From contig OX621176.1 in the NCBI GenBank assembly GCA_951640195.1, forward strand, positions 434,001-498,000: a DNA stretch of 64,000 nucleotides. The letters are read 5' to 3'. Below are positions 10,542 to 23,507 of the stretch, piece by piece. The translations under genes and the position numbers were made by a program. The notes below the pieces were generated by a model. It made no database searches. It was not told where the DNA came from and was given only the letters and a program-made list of their open reading frames with translations. Positions within the stretch are counted from its first letter, which is position 1. Each line of letters begins with the position of its first letter. The DNA comes from Porpolomopsis calyptriformis. Lineage: Eukaryota > Basidiomycota > Agaricomycetes > Agaricales > Hygrophoraceae.

Positions 10542-13500
10542 CTATAAGTTACGAAAATAATGGTCTGCGTAGGCAAAATCAAGGATAACGATACGACCAT
10601 CCCTTGTGAGGAAAACTACACGATCTCCACTCGTAGCCAGTCTCCATGGTCTACAGGAGGCCGGAATCCAACAAATCCGTCGATTCAGAGTAATTGAGTG
10701 GACCCAGCCGTCTTTCGTGATATAACCAAACACCGGACCAGTTGCATCGGTAAAGGACTTGTGGTAAGATTGCGCGACCGATTCGACAGAGCTGAGATAT
10801 GCAGTGAGAGTCTCGAGATGTACACCGCTGACCGCGTCCCACAGCCGAATGATATTGTCAATGGATCCGGACACAATACGCGTGCCATCACGAGAGAATG
10901 CGACCGAAAATACCCAGCTGGAATGTCCCTCGAGGGTGTTCAAAAGTGAACCGCTAACTGCGTCCCATAGTCGAACAGTCTTGTCATCGGATCCAGATAC
11001 GATTCGCGAGCCATCGGGGGAGATTGCGAGCGATCGTACGGGGCCGGAATGTCCCACAAGGGTATTCAGGTGTGCACCGCTGCCTGCGTCCCACAGCCGA
11101 ATAGTATTGTCGCTGGATCCAGACAAAACATGCTTACTGTCAGCCGAGAATGCGACAGATTGTACCGAGCGGGAATGTCCCTTGAGGGTGTTCAGATGTG
11201 CACAGGTGATTACATCCCACAGCCGAATGGTATTGTCGTCGGATCCAGATGCAATACGCATACCATCGGGGGAGAATGCAACCGAAAGCACCTGGTCGGA
11301 ATGTCCATTGAGAATGTTCAGATGTGCACCGTTGACTGCATCCCAAAGCCGAATGGTATTATCGTCGGACCCAGACACGATACGTGTGCCATCAGGAGAG
11401 AATGCGATTGAGAGTACCGAGTCAGAAGATCCCTTGAGGGTATGCAGATGTGCATTGTTGACTGCATCCCACAGCCGAATGGTATGGTCGCTGGATCCAG
11501 TCACAATACGCCTGCCATAAGGGGAGAATGCGACCGATCGTACCGGATTGGAATGTCCCTCGAGGGTGTTCATATATGCACCGCTGACTGCGTCCCAGAG
11601 CCGAATGGTATTGTCGTTGGATCCAGACGCGATCCGATTGCCATCTGGAGAGAATGCAACAGATCGTACCCAGTCGGAATGTCCCTCGAGGGTGTTCAGA
11701 TGTGCTCCGCTACCTGTGTCCCACAGCTGAACAGTATGGTCGAACGACCCAGACACGATGCGAGTGCCATCTGGGGAGAATGCAACAGATTGTACAGGGG
11801 CGGAATGTGCAATGAGGGTGTTAAGATGTCCACCATTGACCGCATCCCACAACCGAATAGTATTGTCGCTAGATCCAGACACAATTCGTGTGCCATCGAA
11901 GGAGAATGCGACTGAGGGTACAGGATTGGAATGTCCGTACAGGGTGTTCAGATGTACTCCGCTGACCGCGTCCCACAGCCGGATGGTATGGTCTCCGGAT
12001 CCCGACGCAATACGCGTGCCATCGAAGGAGAATGCGACAGATTGCACCGAGTTGGGGTGTCCCTCGAGGGTGTTCAGATGAGCACCGCTAACCGCATCCC
12101 ACAGCCGAATGGTATTGTCGTGCGATCCAGACGCGATGCGCGTGCCATCGGGGGAGAATGTGACCGATTCTACCCAGCCTGAATGTCCCTTCAGGGTGGT
12201 GAGGTGTGCACCACTGATTGCGTCCCACAACCGAACGGTGTTGTCGCCGGATCCAGACACAATTCGCGTGCCATCTGCGGAGAATGCGACTGAGCAAACT
12301 GCTTTGGTATGTCCTTCGATCGTCCGTATACATGAATTCCACATCTCCTCCAATCCACGGTATATTTTCACGGGGACATCGAGCTCTCTCCCATATATCC
12401 TTTTCATTGGGGCTGCCTCGGGAGTGAACAGTAACGCAGAGTGGTATATTTGAAGCGAAGAGCTGCTGATGACCCAAAAGAATTCCAGGGTAAATCGCTC
12501 GCAATCATGCAGCAAATCCTTGGCATCAGTCATGCTTCTGTCTGCTTTCTGCGGAATAAGATGAGCACTGCCCATTGGAGAGAGAAAAGACAACATACGA
12601 CAATCGTTTTTTGAGCCGCATCTAATGCAAGGAGAGCAATTCGAACATGCCCCATCAGACTGAGTGCCTCAATCCAGTACAACAGAGATTTCAAACAAAA
12701 TTCGTTCACGAGGTCGACAAGAATGTCAGAGAACGTCGCATTTTCTAGGTGCCAAGACCAATGACGACATGCATATTGCAGTTCAGGTCGGATGCAAGTC
12801 ATAACACGCATCGGAAGGTCGGCCACCTCGCTATTGAGCAACGACGGATTTTTTATTCCACAGATATCTCGCTTCAACGTTTTCATAGAAAATAGACAAC
12901 CACACGCAAGTATCGTATGTTGCGTCTGAAGGTCGACAACATATTTCGGATTCAGACATCGAGTCGGATTTGTGATAAAGTCGAAAAATGATGGATGAAG
13001 TATTCGAATCACTTGCGTTTCATCATCAGGCACCATGATCACCGAATGAAGATGCTGGAGTGTCGTACCCACTCTACGTGATTGCATTCCTAGCAATCGT
13101 TCGAGAGCAACTGACGAAAGGGGATCTCGGAGAAGAGCAATGCTGCCTAGAATCGCCTTCAGCCGCAGAGAAAGAGGAAGGGATATGTTAGGGAATGCAT
13201 CGTTTAACACTTGAGCGTATAACCGATCAAGATTATAATACGGAGACGAGTCTTCCGTTGACGAGGCCGTATTACACAGAAGATGGGAAAGCTGAGTTTT
13301 TGGGTCGCAATAGTTTCGATCTTCAACAAATCTGATCGAGGTTGACGCAAAGATGAACAGTCCAAACGACATCTGCGTCAGGGCTTGGATATCTGCTCCA
13401 GAAGGCCAATCGTCTTCAAGATGATGGAACTCTCGGGTGAAAGCAAGCTTTGTTGAAAGGTAGTGTTTAATATCGCTCTGCACGACGCCTAATTCCACTT

Positions 13501-14379
13501 CATGCAAGATGCATCGCCGAGTGACCGGTTTCAGCTCGCGTGATTTAAACACAGTGGTGATGTGCTTTTCCGGCCGACTCGTCAACAGGAACTTTAATGG
13601 GAACAGTTCGTTGACATAGCGAGAGAGTGAGGATAAGATAACCGAGGTCGTCTCGGTCTCTTTGCACTCGTCCAGTGCATCCAATACAACAACGCATGGA
13701 GAGATTGAGTTTCTGAGGGTGCGAAGTGGCCGTATGATGAGCTCTTCCAGCTGATATGCTGGAGTCGTGTAGCCAATGTCAGGATTTGATTTCACAGCAC
13801 GAGTAACCTCCGCTCTGAATAAAGGGTTCGAGATCCCGAGCTGGTAGGCAATGCTGGTGAAGATCATATTTGGGTTGCTGCAATCCGCATCGTCCCGGGA
13901 GCAGAAGAAGCTTGCGCCGAGCACACCAATGGCTCGACACGCCTCCGCAACTGTATAAGCAATCGTCGTTTTCCCTGTCCCGGCCGACCCGTTGATCCAA
14001 AATATACAAGTGTCCTCCGAAACGGTACTGGCATCTCTGCTTAGAACTGGGTCACAATCAGGTCGTGAATCGTGGATACCAATCCAGCGATAAATTTGAT
14101 GGAGAATGTTGACCCTTGTCCCTTCCAAACATCGTGATCGATGTTTGCAGTTGAAAGGAGCAAAGAGGGCATGTGGGGGGTGGAGTTCGTCTAGAATACC
14201 CTAGTCATTTTTCATTATACATCACTCTTGGGGGACGCAGTGACAAGCGAAATCACTGTCAACTAGGGCGCCAACTCACCTTGCGGATGGACATGATAGA
14301 TGTTTTGGCTCACATACTGATCATGCCCGACAAGATTGACTGTGCTACCCTTGAACTGAGGTAAAGACGTGCTTGCCAT
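10542..14379 (-). CDS. NACHT-WD40 NLR, copy A (12 WD40 repeats)
   Basis: Complement of 10542-12548, 12599-14190 and 14280-14379 gives 1232 residues; introns are 50 and 89 bp. Exon 1 encodes a 33-residue N-terminus with VNLVGHDQY. Exon 2 has the linker CLEGTRVNILHQIYRW, a P-loop GSAGTGKTT, Walker B VVLDALDECKE and the sensor-like LLTSRPEKHI of STAND/NACHT NTPases. Exon 3 carries 12 WD40 repeats of about 42 residues (GHS..V.SVAFS.DGTRI.SGS.D.TIRLWDAVSG) and a tail with DGWVHSIT and RICWIP. Proteins of this plan (HET-E/HET-D and other NWD NLRs) act as cytosolic sensors whose repeats bind ligand and whose NACHT oligomerises. A is the most diverged intact copy and lies outside the inverted block. 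Confidence 0.9.
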
Positions 14380-14589
14380 GAAGGAGGTGAAGATGGGCGA
14401 TGATCAGCACAGCCTTGAGGGTTTCCTTAGCAGGTCATGGTAGGCGTGTGACATAATTAGGCACAAGCCTCCCTCGGAGGTGGAAACAGCGTTTAGTGTA
14501 TTTTTTTCTCCGGCACGTAGGCTTCACGGAAACACATATCCTCCATTCTCGTTCAGGAATATGGAAACCTGGGCTCAGAGGTATTATTT

Positions 14590-15016
14590 GACAACCACTG
14601 ACCGAATCCCACAGCCGAAGAGTGCAATCATCAGATCCAGACACAATACGCGTGCCGCCGGGGGAGAACGCGACCGAACGCACCGGGGACGAATGTCCTT
14701 CTATCGTCAGTATGCATGGGTTCCATCTTTCATCCAATCCATTGAATTCCGCGTCGTCGCGCGAGCAAAAGAAGCTCGCGCCAAGAATACTGTGAGCTCT
14801 ACAAATCTCCGCGACAGTGTGGGCAATCGTCGTTTTCCCTGTCCCGGCGGATCCGTTGATCCAAAAGATACGGGAGTTTGCGGCAATAGTGTTCGCGTCT
14901 TTCAATGGTTAAAGCGCGGCCAACTAGAGGTTGTGAATCCTCGCCACCAATCCGGTAAACAATCTGATGTCTGTCCTTGTACCTTCCAAACATCGCGTCC
15001 GATCTTTGGAGTCAAA
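14590..15016 (-). pseudogene. Internally deleted NLR remnant: P-loop joined directly to a WD40 repeat
   Basis: On the minus strand the linker CLEGTRTDI is read from about 15011, then frame is lost by stops, then resumes with FWINGSAGTGKTTIAHTVAE and FFCSRDDAEFNG. At about 14750 the sequence jumps into the pre-repeat segment DERWNPCILTIEGHSS and one WD40 repeat ending RLWDSVSG. Roughly 450 residues of NACHT and the 11 other repeats are missing. Stops upstream of the P-loop make a full product unlikely. It lies just 5' of copy A and shares its orientation. Confidence 0.75.
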
Positions 15017-15831
15017 GGGTGAAAAGATAGAATGTCCGTCTGATGCACATAGGTCATTTTATCATATATCAATAAACCAATCAGTTGTCACTCTTGATGC
15101 CTAATCTCGCGTTCACATGCTGGGTGTGATGTAAGTGATGAGAGTTGATCCGTCATGAGCACAAACCTGAAATCCATCGGTTGTAGCCTCATGAAGGTGA
15201 TCTATTTTCTCTTCGATCCTGACTGGATGGTCCTGAGAGCGGATGAGTGGTTATCTCATCGTTGTCAATTGCTAGCATGGTCTCTAGCATTAAAGGTTGT
15301 GTTATTTGAAAGTGGGTGACTGCACAAGCCAATAGGCATACCGTAAAACTCTGAACCGACCACGTCATCGTTTATGACTTGCACACCATTATCGTGGTGG
15401 ATAAGTCGCTTGATGGGGCGAGGGGCTCTTCTGACCCTATGTTCGAGGCACTGTTGGAAACATGGACCAGACGCATTCGCTGAAAGGAATACCTGAACAG
15501 ACCCTCTATTCGCCTGATGGTTTCTGAAGAAAGTTTACCTGCACTCTGGAACTTTTCAAGGACCTGGTTAAGATCCTCGAGAGTGTTTCCAAGTCATCTG
15601 CGTTTTTCGCATGTCAGAAGGCGCGAACGCATAGAACGGAAATATGATATCTAGCACGAACAGAGACTATTCAGAGAGTGGAACACGCCCGTTTCGAACG
15701 AAGAGATAATGCGTGTGTGCAAGGAAATAAATACGGTAATCGCAGAGGCTGTGCCCCATTTCCTGATCTCTTCATCGTCATCAGCCTTCGCCTGCTCTTC
15801 GACCTCCCTCACACACCATTCCAACACCCAA
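15017..15831. other. Intergenic region, no gene seen
   Basis: About 800 bp without a supportable coding frame, between the NLR remnant and the CUE1-like gene. The last 100 bp is pyrimidine-rich, as expected near a fungal transcription start. Confidence 0.4.
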
Positions 15832-16829
15832 ATGGGCGAAGTCGTCAACGTTATCGTCGCATTCGCTTTCATCGTCTTTCTCCTCCGTTGGGTCACCTCC
15901 ACCTCGAGCGCGTCCATTTTCCCCGTTGCCTCCCATTCCATACTGGTCATTAACATTGTGACACTCCCCCCTTCTCCCCCTTCCCCACAGGCAATGATTC
16001 CGGTACTGGAACAGCAGGAGAGAGATCGCCTGCGCAGACCCTAGGCTTCAGACCCAAAAACGTCACTCAAGATATGGTGAGTTCCCGTCACCGGTGTTCC
16101 CTCCCTTCCCCCTAGGACTAGATGACCGACCGATCGCTGGCAGGTAGACGTGATTCATAATATGTTTCCGGACATTCCCAAGTCAGTCTCCCCCGTTCCT
16201 TTCCCTCCTCTCGTCCATTTGACCATCAGAGGTTACCAGAGACAATATCCATTACGACCTGCTCCGAACCGGGAACGTCGAGCTCACTTCTAACAAAATC
16301 CTCGAAAAAGGATTCCTAGAAGCGGTCAGTGTCCACATCCCTCTCCGTTCCGCGACATACTCTTATTTATACAAACTAGCCCCCTGAAGCATATTACACC
16401 ATCTTCCCCCGTCCTTCCTCCGCAGGGACAACCACCGCAGACGGATCAACACCCTCTACCTCTCGATCCTCCGGCACATCCCTCTCCTCCAAACAGGAAA
16501 ACCTAATATCCCGCTACAATCTCCACGACCGCCTCACCACGGCCACCACGCCAAAAGCACCTCTCTCGTCATCATCATCATCACCATCACCACCGCCACC
16601 ATCATCATCATCACCCACGTCACCCTCAGTCTCCGGCGGCATCGGCCAAGCAGCGGTGTGGGAGGACAGTCCAGAGAAGAGAGAGGCCAGTCTCCGAGAA
16701 CGAAAAGCACAAATGATCTTGGCCGCTCGACAGTCCGTCTCTTCCTTTTCTTCTTTTCCTTTTGACTCATACACCATCAATCATAGACGGCTACTGGAAC
16801 AACAACGACCGAACGCGTCCAAATCGTGA
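15832..16829 (+). CDS. CUE1: CUE-domain ER membrane protein (Cue1 type, ERAD)
   Basis: The start MGEVVNVIVAFAFIVFLLRW is a single membrane helix. After one uncertain intron, exons 15991-16076, 16144-16181, 16240-16324 and 16380-16829 read LGFRPKNVTQDM, VDVIHNMFPDIPK, DNIHYDLLRTGNVELTSNKI, then LEKGFLEA and AYYTIFPRP: a complete CUE ubiquitin-binding fold with the MFP and LL motifs. Near the C-terminus RERKAQMILAARQ resembles the U7BR helix by which yeast Cue1 activates the E2 Ubc7. The role is to anchor and stimulate the ERAD ubiquitin-conjugating enzyme at the ER. Between CUE and U7BR is a Ser/Pro run. The exon 1 donor is unresolved: acceptor 15990 needs phase 1, and the only phase-1 GT (15887) is a weak donor. 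Confidence 0.82.
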
Positions 16830-17016
16830 CAGCCCCGTCAAGTACCATACCATACCATACGCATCATCATACAGTACGAAACATCCAAGTTCAGTCTAAA
16901 CTGGACCTTGTTCAGTGGTAAATGTCTGTATATATTACTTGGTCCGTTGAAAAACTATGCGTCTTTGGAATAAAGAAAAGAAAAGAAATAAAAAAGAAAA
17001 AATGCGAGTGCATCGT

Positions 17017-19130
17017 CTACAAAGATCCATGACTTTCCCCTTCTCCCACCTTTCCATCATTATCAAACCAACTTTTCCTAACCTCCTCTTTCCCATTCCC
17101 ATGATGATCCCCCACGTTCCCCAAATCCGATATCGACGGAAACGTAAACTCCGTTAACCGCACCTCCCTCACACTCCCATTCGTTCCGCCCCCCATCCTC
17201 CCTCCCCGAATATTCTCCGGATGCTTCAATATAGCACCCGCCAAAACCTCACTCACCTCGCTCACATCCCCCACTCCCCCTCCCCTACCTCCACCCTCAT
17301 CACCACTTACACCACCGCTCTCCCCACCCCCACCCATCCATCCCCGCCCGTCCTCCCCAGTGGCCAACCCAACCCAATCTTCATCCCCACCACCACCACC
17401 ACCCTCCCCATTCACCACCCTCGTCCACCTTCTCATCGGCCGCAGCGGCAGCGGCGGCGAGCTATCCAACAGGGGCGATATCGACCCCACAGATGACGTA
17501 CCTCCAGACATCGTAGCCGCCACCGCCGCCGCCGAAGGCACAGGCGATACATTCGGGAACAACAGCGGTAACAAGTTTGGCTGTTGCTGTTGATGCTGCT
17601 GCTGCTGTGCTGGATACGCCACAAACGGTGAACGTGGGCGCGCCGATTGGGGCGGTGTCAGACTAGTCGGTGACAACAATGACATATGTGTCGACATGTG
17701 CTGTTGCGATTGAGACTGAGGAGATGGCGGGATATGATGCCCAAGGTAGGTCGAGCTGACGGCTGTCTTCGCCGCCCCCGCCGCGGTTGATGGGACGTGT
17801 GAAGGCGTTGACGAGGACGGCGAAGAAGACAGCGCAAAGGCCGCCGCGTATGCTTGTAGTTGGTGCATCAGATGGTGAATTTGCGTTTGGAGCTACGAGA
17901 GTGAACGTGAAAAAAAAATACCGATCGAAATTTCCTATTTATGCAACACGAACCTACCTCAGCTTCTTTTCTCCTCCATGAGGTCACATCCTCACTCCAC
18001 CGCCATCTGAGCATCTCATACTCCTTTGCGTAATGTTCGGCTTCCTGTCTTGCCTTTTCCTCTCGCAAGCGCGCAGCTTCGAGCGCCCCCTTCAACGATG
18101 CGATCTGGGTCTGAGTAGACACGGACGGCAGTGGTGATGGTGATGTTCCACTGCCGCTTCCGCCAGCCTGAGAGGGGGTCGAGCTCCGTTTGAGTGTTGA
18201 TGTGCACTGGTGATGAGTGGAGCCGTTGTTGGCTGAGGCGCTGGAGGAGAAGCTGGAGTTGAGGGATCGGATCGAGGGAGGAACTGGCGAGGACGAGGGA
18301 GAGGGAGAGTTGAGGGTGGGATAGGCGAAAGGGGGGGAGATGTCCGCGTAAGATGTCGAAGGGGAAGAAGTTAGAGGGGAAGCAAGGGAGATGTTGTAAG
18401 AGAGGGTGGCTGGCATCGGAGAGATGGAGCCTGAGCTGGGCACGCGTGATTTTGATCTGAAGCGGGGAGGCTTTTGGTAAGCGTTGGGGGGGGTGGAAGT
18501 GGATTCTTTTGGTGGTGGTGGTGGCGGTCGACTGCCATCCCACTCCCAAGGCGAGCTGAAATTTGTGTTTCGACGGGTATCTGCGGTTGATTTGGAGGGC
18601 GGTGAGGGGTAGGCGGGCATCGATTGGGAGGTGGTGAGCGGGGAGGCGTCGGTGAGTTTGTCGGGCGCAAAGGAGGGAGTGGGCGATGTGTTGGCTGTAG
18701 AGTCTAGAAAGGTGGATCCTGAGAAGGGAGTGGAAGAGGATAGAGAGGAATCTGGAGTGCCAAATGCGGATGAAGGGTGGGATGGTGGTCGGGGGATAGA
18801 ATCTTGGTCCGAGGGAGATGGTTGAGCGGTTGGTGACTGGGAAGTGGAGGCGGTAGTGATGGTGGATGAATCTGGTGTAGAAACCGTTGACTTTGATTCA
18901 TGAGAGAGGACGAGTTTTGCTTTCTTCGAGTGTTTGATATCCTTTCCTCGACGTCTCCTTTCCTTTGAACGAGAAACTTTTGGTTGCTGCAATGGTATGA
19001 GCGAGCTGTCCTGAGTTGGCTGAGTTGGCTGTAAAGGAACGTGAACGGTCGGTTGTCTGTAACGAAAGAAGACGGCAAGAGTAGCAACGAGCGGGACGAC
19101 GAGGGCGACGACGACGCTGCTCAAGCTCAT
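17017..19130 (-). CDS. Membrane-anchored Ser/Pro-rich coiled-coil protein, function unknown
   Basis: Complement of 17017-17892 and 17958-19130 (65-bp intron, phase 0) encodes 682 residues. The ATG at 19130 is chosen because it opens directly into a membrane helix, SLSSVVVALVVPLVATLAVFF; the frame is open 26 codons further but that part overlaps the end of NLR B. A basic stretch (RSKERRRRGKDIKHSKKAK) and about 300 Ser/Thr/Pro-rich residues follow. Then comes a coiled coil of about 65 residues, TQIASLKGALEAARLREEKA onward, continued across the intron by LQTQIHHLMHQLQAYAAAF. The C-terminal 270 residues are low-complexity (Ser, Gln, Gly-rich). I do not recognise the family. The anchor-plus-coil layout would suit an organelle tether. 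Confidence 0.7.
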
Positions 19131-19222
19131 CCTTGACCTTTTCAAACTCAGATCAAAGCTTTGGCTAATTTCGACTGTCGTCTTTGCATAGTACCAACAG
19201 CAAGACAAAGAGCGTGAATGAG

Positions 19223-22200
19223 TTACAAGTACGAGTCCACATATCCAAAATCAAGGATAACTATACGATTGTGGCCTGTGAGGAAAACTACACGATCTCC
19301 GTTCGCAGAAAACTTGAAAGGTCTATAAGAGACCGGAATCCAGCAAATTCGCCGATTGCGAGTAATCGAGTGGACCCAGCCGTCGTTAGCGACATAACCA
19401 AAGATCGGACCAGTTGGGTTTAAGCCATCGGGAAACAAGTTCTGGCAAGATCGTGCGACCGATTCAGCCGAGCTGAAATGGCCAGTGAGGGTCTTCAGAT
19501 GTGCACCACTGACTGCATCCCACAGCCGAATAGTTTTGTCGTCAGATCCAGACACGATACACGTGCTATCGGGGGAGAATGAGACGGATTCTACCGCCCG
19601 AGAATGTCCCTCGAGCATTTTCAAACATACACCGCTGACGGCGTCCCACAGGCGAACGGTGTAGTCGTAGGATCCAGATACGATGCGTGTGCCATCAGAG
19701 GAGAAAGCAACCGATTTCACCCAGCGCGAATGTCCCTCGAGGGTGTTCAGATTTGTACCACTTACTGCGTCCCACAACCGAACGGTTTTGTCATCGGATC
19801 CAGACACGATACGCATACCATCTGGAGAAAATGAGACTGATCGAACCCAGTCAGAGTGTCCCTTGAGGATGTTCAGATGGGCACCGCTGACTGCATCCCA
19901 CAGCCGAATAGTTTTGTCGTGGGATCCAGAAACGATACGCGTGCTATCGGGGGAAAATGCGACGGATTCTACTGTGTTAGAATGTCCTTCGAAGGTGTTC
20001 AGGTGGGCACCACTGACGGCGTCCAACAACAGAATGGTATTTTCAGTAGATCCAGACACGATACGCGTGCCATCAGGGGACAATCCGACCGAAAATACTA
20101 ATTCGGAATCTCCTTCGAGGGCGTTCAGATGTGTACCGCTACCTGCGTCCCACAACCGAACAGTTTTGTCTATAGATCCAGAGACGATACGCGTGCCATC
20201 GGGGGAGAATGAGACAGATTGTACCATGTAAGAATGTCCTTCCAAGGTGTTCAGGTGTCCACCGCTGACTACATCCCACAGGCGAATAGTATTGTCCCGG
20301 GATCCAGAAACGATACGCGTGCCATCGGGGGAGAATGTGACCGAGAATATCGTGCCGAAACCTCCCCCAAAGGTGTTCAGATGTGCACCGTTGACTGTGT
20401 CCCACAGCCGAATAGTAGTGTCGTAGGATCCAGAAGCGATATGCATGCCATTGGGGGAGAATGCGACGGATTCTATCGAGCTAGAGTGTCCCTCAAGGGT
20501 GTTCAGATGTACACCGCTGACTGCGTCCCACAGCCGAATAGTGTTGTCATTGGCTCCAGACACGATACGCGTGCCATTGGGGGAGAATGCGACCGATCGT
20601 ACCTGGTCAGAATGCCCTTCGAAGGTGTTCAGATGTGCACCGCTGACCGCGTCCCACAGCTGAACAGTTGTATCGTCGGATCCAGACACGATGCGCGCGC
20701 CATCAGAAGAGAAGGCAACCGAATTCACACAGCCCGAATGTCCCTCGAGGGTGTTCAGATGTGCACCGCTGACTGCGTCCCACAGCCGAATAGTTCCATC
20801 ATCGGATCCAGATACAATACGCATGCCAATGGGGGAGGATGCGACCGATTGTACCCAGTCAGAGTGTCCCTTCAGGGCGTTCAGATGTGCACCGCTGACT
20901 ACATCCCACAGACGAACAGTCGTGTCGTGAGATCCAGACACGATACGCGTCCCATCTCCAGAGAACGCAACTGACGAAACTTCCTCGGAATGTCCTTCTA
21001 TCGACCGTATGCATGGACTCCAAGTCTCATCCAATCCTTTGTATATTTTCACCGGAAGGTCCAGCTCTCTCCCATACATCTTTTTCATCAATGTTTCCTG
21101 AGGAGTAAACAGTAACGCAGAGAGGTATATTTGAAGCGAAGAACTGCTAATGATCCAGAAAAATTCCAGAGTGAACCGTTCGCAATCATGAAGTAAATCC
21201 TTGGCATTGGTCATGCCTCTGTTTGATTTCTGTGGAATGTGATGAGCATTGTTTAGTGGAGAGAGAGAAGATAACATACAGTAATCGCCTTTTGTGCCGC
21301 ATCTAATCCAAGAAGTCCATTTCGAACATCGCCCATCAGACTAAGCACCTCGAGCCAGTACAGTAGATGTTTCAAACAAAACTCGTTTATGAGGTCGATC
21401 AGGGTGTCAGAGAACGTCGCATTTTCTAAGTGCCAAGACCAATGACGACATGCATACTGCAGTTCAGGTCGGATGAAAGTCATGACCCGGGTCGGAAGGT
21501 CGTCCACTTTACTATTGAGCAACGACGGATTTCCTATTCCACAGATATCTCGTTTCAACTCCTTCATGGTAGATAGACAAGCACACGCAAGTAACGTATG
21601 CTGTGTCTGGGGATCAACAACATAATTCGGACTAAGACATCGAGTCGGATTCGTTATAAAGTCGAAAAATGATGGATGGAGCGTTCGAATAACTTGCGAG
21701 TCATCGTCAGGGACCATGATCACTGAATGAAGCTGGTGAAGCGTCACGCGAACTGTACGTGGTGGCACGCCTAGTAATCGTTCAAGAGAAACTGGCGAGA
21801 GTGGGTCTCGCAGGAGAACAATGGTGCCTAGAATCTTCTTCAACCGAACAGAAAGAGGAAATGATATGTTAGGAAATGCATCATTCAACACTTGAACGTA
21901 TAACCGATCAAGGTTGTAATGTGGAGAGGAGTCTTCAGTTTCAGTAGGTTCATTACACAGAAGACGACCAAGTTGGCCTTTTGGGTCGCAATAGTTTCGA
22001 TCCTCGACGAATCTGATTGATGTTGACGCAAAGATGAACAGTCCGAAAGACAGTCGCGTCAGGGAATGGATATCTGACGTAGAGGGCCATTCGTTTTCAA
22101 GATGATAGAACGTTCTCGTTAACGCAAGTTTGGTCGAAAGGTAATGTTGGATATCGCTCTGCACGACGCCTAGCTCCACTTCGTGCAAAATGTATCGTCG

Positions 22201-23026
22201 AGTGGCAGGGTTCAATTCGGGTGATTTAAAGACGGTGGTGATATGCTTTTCGGGCCGACTCGTCAACAAGAACTTCAATGGGCATAGTTCGTTGATATGA
22301 CGAGAAAGTGATGATAAGATAACCGAGGTCGTCCCAGTCTCTTTGCATTCGTCCAGTGCATCTAATACAATGACGCATGGAGACATCGAGTCCTTGAGGG
22401 TTCGAAGAGGATTTATAATAAGCTCTTCAAGTTGATACGAAGGGGTCGCATAGCCAATGTCGGGATTTGATTTCATAGCACGGGTAACCTCTGTCCTGAA
22501 TAACGGGTTGGAGATCCCGAGTTGGTAGGCGATAGTGGTAAAGATCAGATTTGGATTGCTGCAATCGGCATCGTCCCGGGAGCAGAAGAAGCTTGCGCCA
22601 AGCATACCAAGCACCCTACACACCTCCGCAACAGTATAAGCAATCGTTGTTTTCCCAGTCCCAGCCGATCCGTTGATCCAAAAGATACAAGTATCGGCCG
22701 AAACGGTATTGCCGTCTTCCCTCAGAACCCGATCAGAACCAGGTCGTGAATCGATACCCATCCAGTGATAAATCTGACGAAGAATGTCGGCCCTTGTGCC
22801 TTTTAAGCATCTCGCCCGCTCTTTGAAGTTGAAAGGAGCAAATAGGGCATGTGGGGGGTGGTGTTCGTCTAGAGTTTCTCAACCCATTAATATCGCTTTT
22901 TGGGAACGCAGCGACAGACGAAATCACACCTTGCGAGATATAATTGCTCACATTGTACTGATCACGCCCCACAAAGTTGACCGCACTGTCTTGGGTTTGA
23001 ATGCTGGGTAAGGACGTGCTGGCCAT
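19223..23026 (-). CDS. NACHT-WD40 NLR, copy B (12 WD40 repeats)
   Basis: Complement of 19223-21229, 21280-22868 and 22930-23026 gives 1230 residues. Exon 1 encodes MASTSLPSIQTQDSAVNFVG followed by RDQYNVSNYISQ and ends at an unusual GTGTGA donor instead of the GTGAGT used in A, C, D, E and G. In the protein the P-loop GSAGTGKTT is near residues 99-107, Walker B VIVLDALDE near 198-206 and LLTSRPEKHI follows. Twelve WD40 repeats run from about 637 to 1140; repeat 8 has ILLLDA in place of IRLWDA. The tail ends DSYL, three residues shorter than its sisters because of a small deletion near 19240. Exon 1 and intron 1 are nearly identical to those of copy F. Confidence 0.92.
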
Positions 23027-23507
23027 GATGGAGGAGAGATAATCAGTGGCTATTACACAACATGTCCTGATCGAGCGACCTCGCCATTGCTATCGACCAA
23101 AAAGATTTTTTGTAAGATGACCTTAGGGACATGTTCGCTATTCTCTTTCCCCCTTCAAATGAGACCACCGAAATCTCAACAGAGCAGACTGCCTCGTTCT
23201 TAGAGCCGTTGACTGTGATGTCGACTGTATCTCATCCCACACGACGGAGACTAAACTTTCATGGAGGGCGGCTTGTCACCGCCTCTACGACTTCCAACAC
23301 ACTGGATCGATAGGGATTCATAAATACCCAGGTCGACTGGTGCTGTCCTCAGAGAAGGGACTAGTGTCCTCCGAAATTCTCTCAGAAACTGCCATTCAAA
23401 TGATAAAATGTAAATATACGCGAAGACAAAAAAAAGGTCCAAATGACTGAATTGAATAAATATGGTTACGGTATATAAATCAAGGGATCAAGACAAGTTC
23501 GGTGGAG
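23027..23507 (-). repeat. Duplicated NLR 5'-flank spacer (copy before B)
   Basis: Read on the minus strand, this segment matches the flank at 34080-34490 before E and the split flank 39083-39329 plus 44639-44845 before F. Landmarks are gaatttcggaggacac, gatccagtgtgttggaag, aggcggtgac and the TGAGATTTCGGTG box. It carries no gene. It is the uninterrupted counterpart of the site where the DIRS-like element is inserted before F. Confidence 0.8.
23166..23178 (-). promoter_or_regulatory. Conserved TGAGATTTCGGTG box before NLR B
   Basis: This exact 13-mer lies 140 bp upstream of the B start codon and recurs upstream of C (27241-27253), E (34373-34385), F (44726-44738) and G (49523-49535). It lies in spacers of two types that otherwise differ, which makes selection on it possible; shared descent is the simpler explanation. 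Confidence 0.4.

Noticed and set aside
10804..12453. Long plus-strand frames antisense to the NLR A repeats (and similar frames opposite B-G)
   Set aside because: They mirror the 126-bp WD40 periodicity (repeating RVPSGENATD-like or VPQPNGIV-like text). Open antisense frames are expected when a stop-free repeat unit is tandemly copied.
16500..16790. Minus-strand Asp/Gly-rich frames
   Set aside because: They are opposite the Ser/Pro run of the CUE1-like gene (tcatcatcatc repeats) and have no independent support.
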